Of a DNA stretch of 47,314 nucleotides, positions 42,896 through 47,314 are shown piece by piece. How positions within the stretch are numbered: the first letter of the stretch is position 1; each line of letters opens with the position of its first letter. Location: assembly GCA_026391845.1 (NCBI GenBank), contig JAPLDG010000214.1:16019-63332 (forward strand). Direction: 5' to 3'. Source of the DNA: Bacteroidota bacterium. GTDB lineage: Bacteria > Bacteroidota > Bacteroidia > Bacteroidales > FEN-979. The translations under genes were made by a program, and so were the position numbers. The notes under the pieces were generated by a model. That model worked only from the letters and a program-made list of their open reading frames with translations, ran no database searches and was not told the DNA's origin.

Positions 42896-42927
42896 CAAAA
42901 GTAAAGAATTCCATAACTTTACACAAA
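42896..42927 (-). promoter_or_regulatory. Promoter for the mutA-porin-mutB-M16 operon
   Basis: On the minus strand TTTG (42927-42924), 20 bases, then TACTTTTG (42903-42896). Both boxes and spacing match the Bacteroidota consensus TTTG-N19-21-TAnnTTTG. The predicted leader to ATG 42824 is about 65 bases, too short for a cobalamin riboswitch. Confidence 0.6.
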
Positions 42928-42934
42928 AAATCGT

Positions 42935-43792
42935 ATGATCGTTGCGCTATCCGGATCAACCGGATTTGTAGGTGAGTCTCTGCACACGAAAATGACACAA
43001 TTGGGATGGACCGTAAAAGCTATCAAACGCGACGCTTTTTCCCTGTCTGACCAGGAATTTCATGCCCGGTTTACAGAAGACGCTGATGTTGTAATCAACC
43101 TTGCCGGAGCTCCGGTTTCGAAGAAATGGACCTCTTCGTATAAGCAGGAAATCAACGACAGCCGTATAAACACTACACGAAAGATAAGCCATGCCATAAA
43201 CTGCGCTGAAAAAAAACCATTGGTTTTCATATCAGCCTCTGCTATTGGCATTTATGACTCAATGTCAACACATACAGAATCAAGCCAATCGTTTGCTGAT
43301 TCATTTTTGGCAAGGGTTTGCCAAAGTTGGGAACATGAAGCCATGAAATCGGAACATGATACCCGGGTAGTTATCTTTCGGTTGGGAGTCGTACTGGGAG
43401 AAGCCGGAGGAGCGCTGAAAAAAATGCACCTTCCGTTCAGCCTTGGAATGGGCGGAAAAATAGGAACGGGAGAACAGGCTGTTTCGTTTATCCACATTTC
43501 TGATCTTGTGAACGCAATCATATTCACCATCGAAAATCCATCTATCAGTGGAGTTGTGAACGCCGTATCACCTTATCCGGGCAACAATGCCGAACTTACT
43601 GATAAATTAGGGAAAGTGCTGGACAAGCCTGCATGGCTGACCGTTCCCACATTTGTTTTGAGAATGATGTATGGCGAAGGAGCACAAGTTTTACTTGAAG
43701 GCCAGCGGGTACTCCCGCAAAAACTGTTGCAGGCCGGGTTCCGGTTCAAATATCCGACGATCCAGAACGCACTGGTTCAGATTTACGGTTGA
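42935..43792 (+). CDS. TIGR01777-family NAD(P)-binding oxidoreductase (epimerase-like)
   Basis: 285 residues of the extended short-chain dehydrogenase fold. The dinucleotide motif is MIVALSGSTGFVGESL, followed by VVINLAGAPVSKKWT, FISASAIGIYDSM (with the Tyr of the family), VVIFRLGVVLGEAGGAL and the C-terminal DUF1731-like segment QVLLEGQRVLPQKLLQAGFRF. The substrate is unknown for this family, which includes E. coli YfcH. It is monocistronic and divergent from mutA, and its last 10 bases overlap the end of the convergent dpp11 gene. Confidence 0.9.
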   Translation: MIVALSGSTGFVGESLHTKMTQLGWTVKAIKRDAFSLSDQEFHARFTEDADVVINLAGAPVSKKWTSSYKQEINDSRINTTRKISHAINCAEKKPLVFISASAIGIYDSMSTHTESSQSFADSFLARVCQSWEHEAMKSEHDTRVVIFRLGVVLGEAGGALKKMHLPFSLGMGGKIGTGEQAVSFIHISDLVNAIIFTIENPSISGVVNAVSPYPGNNAELTDKLGKVLDKPAWLTVPTFVLRMMYGEGAQVLLEGQRVLPQKLLQAGFRFKYPTIQNALVQIYG

Positions 43793-45948
43793 ATAATTTT
43801 CATTTCACTGATCAATCGCCGGCTTTCTGCAACTTTATCAATTACAAACAGGCAATATCGTATATCGAGAGAAATATTACGGCATTGCGACGGATCGTAC
43901 ATCAGGTCACTGAGTGTACCTTCCCAGTTGCGGTCAAAATTGATCCCTATTAATTGCCCTTCTGCATTTAAAACCGGACTCCCCGAATTTCCGCCGGTGG
44001 TATGATTGCTGGCGGTAAAAGCAACATGCATGGTGCCATCCTTGTCTGCATAAGCGCCGTAATCCTTTTCCAGGTACAGCTTCTTTAACCTCGGATCAAC
44101 ATGGTAATCATAAATAGTCGAATCTTCCTTCTGCATCACACCGGCAAGGGTCGTATAATAATCATACTCCATCGCATCCGCTGGCAGGTAATCATCAATC
44201 TTCCCATAAGCCACCCGAAGTGTCGAGTTTGCATCGGGATAAAATATTTTTTTCTGCTGCATCTCCATCAACCCTGCCATGTAAATTCGTTGAAGACTGT
44301 CTATCTGTGCCGAAATCCTGGTCATTTCCGGGATGATATCCTTTTCGTTGCGCTGGTATATGCTCATCATCAATAGGAAAGCGGGATCTTTTTCGAACAA
44401 TTTAACCCTGGAAGCTTTATAGGAATCCAGAATCTTAAAAAGCCTGACAGAATCCGAAAATGCTGAAGTCTGGAAAAGCTTCGCTGCATAGGCCTCCAAA
44501 TCGTTCTTGAATGATTTATCAATCTCCGAAAAAGCATCAGGGAGATATGTACGGTTCATCTTCGTGGCCATCTCCTTCAGCATTGCAACCATTACCTTCT
44601 GATCGATGGATGCCTGGTAGTTTTTAAAAAAATCCCGGGACGATTTCTTTAAACTCTCTGCTGAAATTGAAATTTCTTCAGAATTTGGCGCCTTTTTTTT
44701 ACTCATCCTGACCAATTCCCTGAAACCAGAGGCAAACCGTACAATTTCAATTCCCTGTCCGGCCTCGCTGATATATATGGCAGATAAATCAATCGGGAGA
44801 TAGTTGCAGTAAGCAGATTTAAATGCCGGGAGCAGGTTTCCGTAACGAATTTTGCGTTCCGGAGCAGAATCAGCCCAGGACTGGAACTGCTGTTCAAAAT
44901 GTTCCTTCTTTGCGATCGCATCAATACGCCTGATCCCGCGTGATTCACCGATCATTTTCTTCCAGTAATTTGCTATTCCGTTGGCCTTTGCCGTATACTG
45001 GATGCGAACCATGCGGTTGAGATCCATCGCTGAATTCATGATGTCGAGACGCTGCTGACGAAGCCCTACCTTTACCGGGTTTTCTTTATTGGCTGTGAGA
45101 TCAACTCCATATGAAGTAAGGTATTCACGGGTACTTCCGGGATAACCAAAAACAAAAGTGAATTCGCGCTTTTGGTATCCTTTCAATGAAATGGGAAGAT
45201 AATTTTTGGGCTTGTAGGGAACATTATCTTTGGAGTAGGCTGCAGGTTGATTGCTCTGATCAGCATAAATCCGGAAAACCGAGAAATCGCCTGTGTGCCT
45301 TGGCCACATCCAGTTGTCTGTATCACCTCCGAATTTCCCGATATTTGATGGGGGCGTTCCAACAAGCCTGACATCCTTAAAAATCTCATTTATAAACATA
45401 TAAAACTTATTGCCATAAAAAAACGGCCTGACTTTGGCATCGTAATGCGTGTCCTGCATGGCTGCACGTTCCAGTTTCTCTGCATTTTGTTTGATGATCT
45501 GTGCCCGCTGAAACTGATTCATGCTGTCTTCAACCCCGGTAAGAACCTGGCTGGTAACATCCTCCATTCTGATCAGCAAAGTAACCGTGATCCCGGGACC
45601 AGGGAGTTCCTCTTCAAAAGAGCCGGCCCAGAATCCATCCGTGATATAGTCATGCTGCAATGAACTCAGACGCTGTATTGCACCAAGCCCGCAATGGTGG
45701 TTGGTGAGAATAAGCCCTTGTTCAGAAACGATCTCGGCAGTGCACCCTCCGCCAAATTGAACGATGGCATCCTTCAGGCTCGAATGATTTACGCTATAGA
45801 TATCCTCCGCCGTAAGTTTCAGCCCAAGATCCTGCATACGCTTGATATTCAATTGCTCCAGAAGCATGGGAATCCACATGCCTTCCTCTGCAATTGCTGA
45901 AAAACGCAGCATGGAAAGTGTGACTAACAGGATTGCAAGTTTCTTCAT
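43783..45948 (-). CDS. dpp11: S46-family dipeptidyl-peptidase, DPP11-type (Asp/Glu-specific)
   Basis: 721 residues with a signal peptide (KKLAILLVTLSMLRFSAIA, then EEGMW). The serine-peptidase triad is present: His85 in GLILTNHHCG, Asp221 in NWMWPRHTGDFS and Ser655 in TTGGNSGSPVL. The residue that sets specificity, 18 positions after the catalytic Ser, is Arg673 (GINFDRNWEG). DPP11 of Porphyromonas has Ser655 and Arg673 too and prefers acidic P1 residues, whereas DPP7 has Gly there and prefers hydrophobic ones. The enzyme removes N-terminal dipeptides from peptides in the periplasm for amino acid catabolism. Its start overlaps the trmB stop (ATGA), and its 3' end overlaps a convergent gene by 10 bases. 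Confidence 0.93.
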   Translation of the reverse strand: MKKLAILLVTLSMLRFSAIAEEGMWIPMLLEQLNIKRMQDLGLKLTAEDIYSVNHSSLKDAIVQFGGGCTAEIVSEQGLILTNHHCGLGAIQRLSSLQHDYITDGFWAGSFEEELPGPGITVTLLIRMEDVTSQVLTGVEDSMNQFQRAQIIKQNAEKLERAAMQDTHYDAKVRPFFYGNKFYMFINEIFKDVRLVGTPPSNIGKFGGDTDNWMWPRHTGDFSVFRIYADQSNQPAAYSKDNVPYKPKNYLPISLKGYQKREFTFVFGYPGSTREYLTSYGVDLTANKENPVKVGLRQQRLDIMNSAMDLNRMVRIQYTAKANGIANYWKKMIGESRGIRRIDAIAKKEHFEQQFQSWADSAPERKIRYGNLLPAFKSAYCNYLPIDLSAIYISEAGQGIEIVRFASGFRELVRMSKKKAPNSEEISISAESLKKSSRDFFKNYQASIDQKVMVAMLKEMATKMNRTYLPDAFSEIDKSFKNDLEAYAAKLFQTSAFSDSVRLFKILDSYKASRVKLFEKDPAFLLMMSIYQRNEKDIIPEMTRISAQIDSLQRIYMAGLMEMQQKKIFYPDANSTLRVAYGKIDDYLPADAMEYDYYTTLAGVMQKEDSTIYDYHVDPRLKKLYLEKDYGAYADKDGTMHVAFTASNHTTGGNSGSPVLNAEGQLIGINFDRNWEGTLSDLMYDPSQCRNISLDIRYCLFVIDKVAESRRLISEMKIIQP

Positions 45949-46610
45949 TTTGCGTTAAGTTGAAACCGTAAATAACAAATTTTCTTACCCATTTCAAGCC
46001 AGCGGGTTTCGTAATAGGTCTGAATAGAAACCACATCGTCACCCAATCCGGATTGATAAACATCATCTGATGCCCAAAAAAGCCGGTGACCCTGTTCTTT
46101 TATCACATTCAATGTATAGTTGTAAAAAAAATGATCATCTGTTTTCAGATGGATGATGCCGTCAGGAGTCAGAATGTTCTGATACTTTGCCAGAAAAACC
46201 GGGGCTGTCAACCTCATCCGCTCCTTTTTCATCTGGGGCTCTGGAAAAGTGATCCAGATTTCTGAAATTTCCGAAGGGGCAAAAATCTGTTCGACATGAT
46301 CGACCATGGCTCTGACAAACCCGGCATTGTTAATTCCCCGTTCACTTACGGTTTTACTGCCTCTCCACAGCCGGGCCCCTTTCCAGTCGATGCCGATAAA
46401 ATTTTTCTGCGGATATTTTTCTGCCAACCCAACAGTATATTCTCCTTTCCCGCATCCAAGTTCAATCACGATGGGATTGTCGTTTTTGAAAAAATCTTCA
46501 TGCCAGCGGGATCGAAGAGAAAATCCCGAAAAGAGATCATTGTAAGTTGGTTGAATCAGGTGGGGAAACGACAGATTTTCCTGGAAATGGATCAGTTTCT
46601 TTTTCGCCAC
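45945..46610 (-). CDS. trmB: tRNA (guanine-N7-)-methyltransferase
   Basis: 221 residues from GTG 46610. An in-frame ATG at 46760 would add 50 residues that lie inside the upstream SPOR gene and match nothing in the family; GTG 46610 gives AKKKLIHFQENLSFPHLIQP, where homologs begin, 8 bases after the upstream stop. Motif I is VIELGCGKGEYTVGLAEKYP, followed by FIGIDWKGARLWRG, ISEIWITFPEPQMKKERMRL and a late TYYETRWLEMGK that is diagnostic for TrmB. It methylates G46 in the tRNA variable loop using SAM. It is coupled to dpp11 by an ATGA overlap. Confidence 0.93.
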   Translation of the reverse strand: MAKKKLIHFQENLSFPHLIQPTYNDLFSGFSLRSRWHEDFFKNDNPIVIELGCGKGEYTVGLAEKYPQKNFIGIDWKGARLWRGSKTVSERGINNAGFVRAMVDHVEQIFAPSEISEIWITFPEPQMKKERMRLTAPVFLAKYQNILTPDGIIHLKTDDHFFYNYTLNVIKEQGHRLFWASDDVYQSGLGDDVVSIQTYYETRWLEMGKKICYLRFQLNAK

Positions 46611-46617
46611 GCTGGAT

Positions 46618-47313
46618 TTATTTTGCCAGTATCCAGGCGCCACTGATATCCTTCGACTTTGTTGAAGCCAGGATTTGGGATGCATCCTCCCTATTGGAAC
46701 TAGTACCAATGGTAACGCGGAAAAGACCTGTTTTGGACTGGTCAAAAACAGATGCTTCAATCCCTTTCTGCTGCAACTCAGTCACCAGCTTTTCTGCATT
46801 TTCCTGCACTCTGAAAGCGCCTACAATCACAGCAAAGCGATCATTGAGCCGAATCGCGGGCAATGGAACTTCAGCAACAGGAGCCGGAGGCAATTGCACT
46901 TCGGATTGCACCAACCTGAGAGTTGGAATTACAGGCGCTTCTTTCTTCTCAACCAAAGATGCTGAAGAAAACCGTGAGAAAGCCGAACTCAGGATCCCGG
47001 CATGGCTGGCAAAATTGGCAGACAGCCTGTCGTATTGAGTTACTCCGATAACAGCCGCAACTCCAATAGGGAAGGCAATTGCAGCGGCCCACTTGAGGGC
47101 ACGGGGAAGAATATATTTTCTGCCGGAATTTCTGATTACTGGTGGAGATATGAATGGGGCAAGCCCGAAAGCATCCGGAAGCAAATTGGACGTCGTATCC
47201 TGTTTAAAGTAGATTATTCCTTCCTTTCCCGGATAAAGTTGACCTACCTCCGGCAGTGTTACTGAATTACCTGTTTTCAGGGTGAACCGGCAATTTTCCG
47301 AAAATTCGTCAAT
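46618..47313 (-). CDS. HU-CCDC81 / SPOR-domain membrane protein, 5' end outside window
   Basis: The frame is open to the right edge (first full codon at 47313), so the gene is partial; 231 residues are visible. An internal TTG at 47184 is not the start. The first part, FTLKTGNSVTLPEVGQLYPG and then NLLPDAFGLAPF, matches the second HU-like domain of Bacteroidota HU-CCDC81 proteins. One membrane helix follows (WAAAIAFPIGVAAVIGV), then a Pro-rich linker and a C-terminal SPOR domain (RFAVIVGAFRVQENAEKLV, FRVTIGTSSNREDA). SPOR domains bind denuded peptidoglycan strands at division sites. The helix puts the SPOR domain in the periplasm and the HU-like part in the cytoplasm. It is first of the visible SPOR-trmB-dpp11 run. 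Confidence 0.85.
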   Translation of the reverse strand: MDEFSENCRFTLKTGNSVTLPEVGQLYPGKEGIIYFKQDTTSNLLPDAFGLAPFISPPVIRNSGRKYILPRALKWAAAIAFPIGVAAVIGVTQYDRLSANFASHAGILSSAFSRFSSASLVEKKEAPVIPTLRLVQSEVQLPPAPVAEVPLPAIRLNDRFAVIVGAFRVQENAEKLVTELQQKGIEASVFDQSKTGLFRVTIGTSSNREDASQILASTKSKDISGAWILAK

Positions 47314-47314
47314 G

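Noticed and set aside
1..47314. tRNA, rRNA, CRISPR, transposase, riboswitch or defence genes
   Set aside because: I looked across the intergenic regions and the reading frames and saw no cloverleaf, spacer-repeat array, transposase motif or defence-system signature; the longest gaps are under 200 bases.

Overview
This window reads as ordinary chromosome from a member of the Bacteroidota, most likely close to the order Bacteroidales. The evidence is a secreted protein with a type IX secretion (T9SS) C-terminal sorting domain, a DPP11-type S46 dipeptidyl-peptidase, paired methylmalonyl-CoA mutase subunits, a fused aspartate kinase/homoserine dehydrogenase, the hpt-adk-obg gene order, an HU-CCDC81/SPOR protein, and TAnnTTTG-type -7 promoter boxes. 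Coding density is high and no stretch over 300 bases lacks a gene. I see no tRNA, rRNA, CRISPR array, insertion sequence or phage module.

Layout. 1-5039 (+): the end of a TPR protein, then a surface-glycan cluster of YfhO-like membrane protein, two family 2 glycosyltransferases and a methyltransferase. The DPM1/GtrB-like glycosyltransferase has lost its C-terminal membrane segment to a frameshift. 5066-8687 (-): MFS transporter and M1 aminopeptidase. 8766-13416 (+): NarL-type sensor kinase and regulator, a TorF-like outer-membrane protein and an ammonium channel, closed by a hairpin terminator and a lone receiver protein on the other strand. 14057-18247 (+): panC-panD-flippase-like-rfaE2-radA. 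18401-23533 (+): a 1710-residue T9SS cargo. 23551-27537 (-): thrA-xseA-xseB. 27673-28471 (+): two small genes. 28492-33275 (-): aquaporin, META lipoprotein, small outer-membrane protein, PAP2 phosphatase, obg, adk, hpt, with purE diverging. 33936-36679: DUF4932-like metalloprotease, O-methyltransferase, SRPBCC protein. 36686-42824 (-): operon mutA - TorF-like paralog - mutB - M16 peptidase. 42935-47314: TIGR01777 oxidoreductase (+), then dpp11, trmB and an HU/SPOR protein (-) that runs off the window.

Joint roles. The gene set suggests a peptide- and protein-using heterotroph: DPP11 and M1/M16 peptidases for peptide breakdown, methylmalonyl-CoA mutase for propionate/succinate conversion, ammonium uptake, and de novo pantothenate and Asp-family amino acid synthesis.

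No complete new defence or mobile system is visible. The points most worth a second look are (a) 7-8 bp tandem repeats at gene junctions, three of which supply the stop codon and sometimes the last residues of a gene; (b) a roughly 20-residue in-frame insertion carrying an inverted repeat inside an O-methyltransferase; (c) two TorF-like outer-membrane paralogs, one beside amt and one inside the methylmalonyl-CoA mutase operon; (d) the frameshifted glycosyltransferase next to YfhO.
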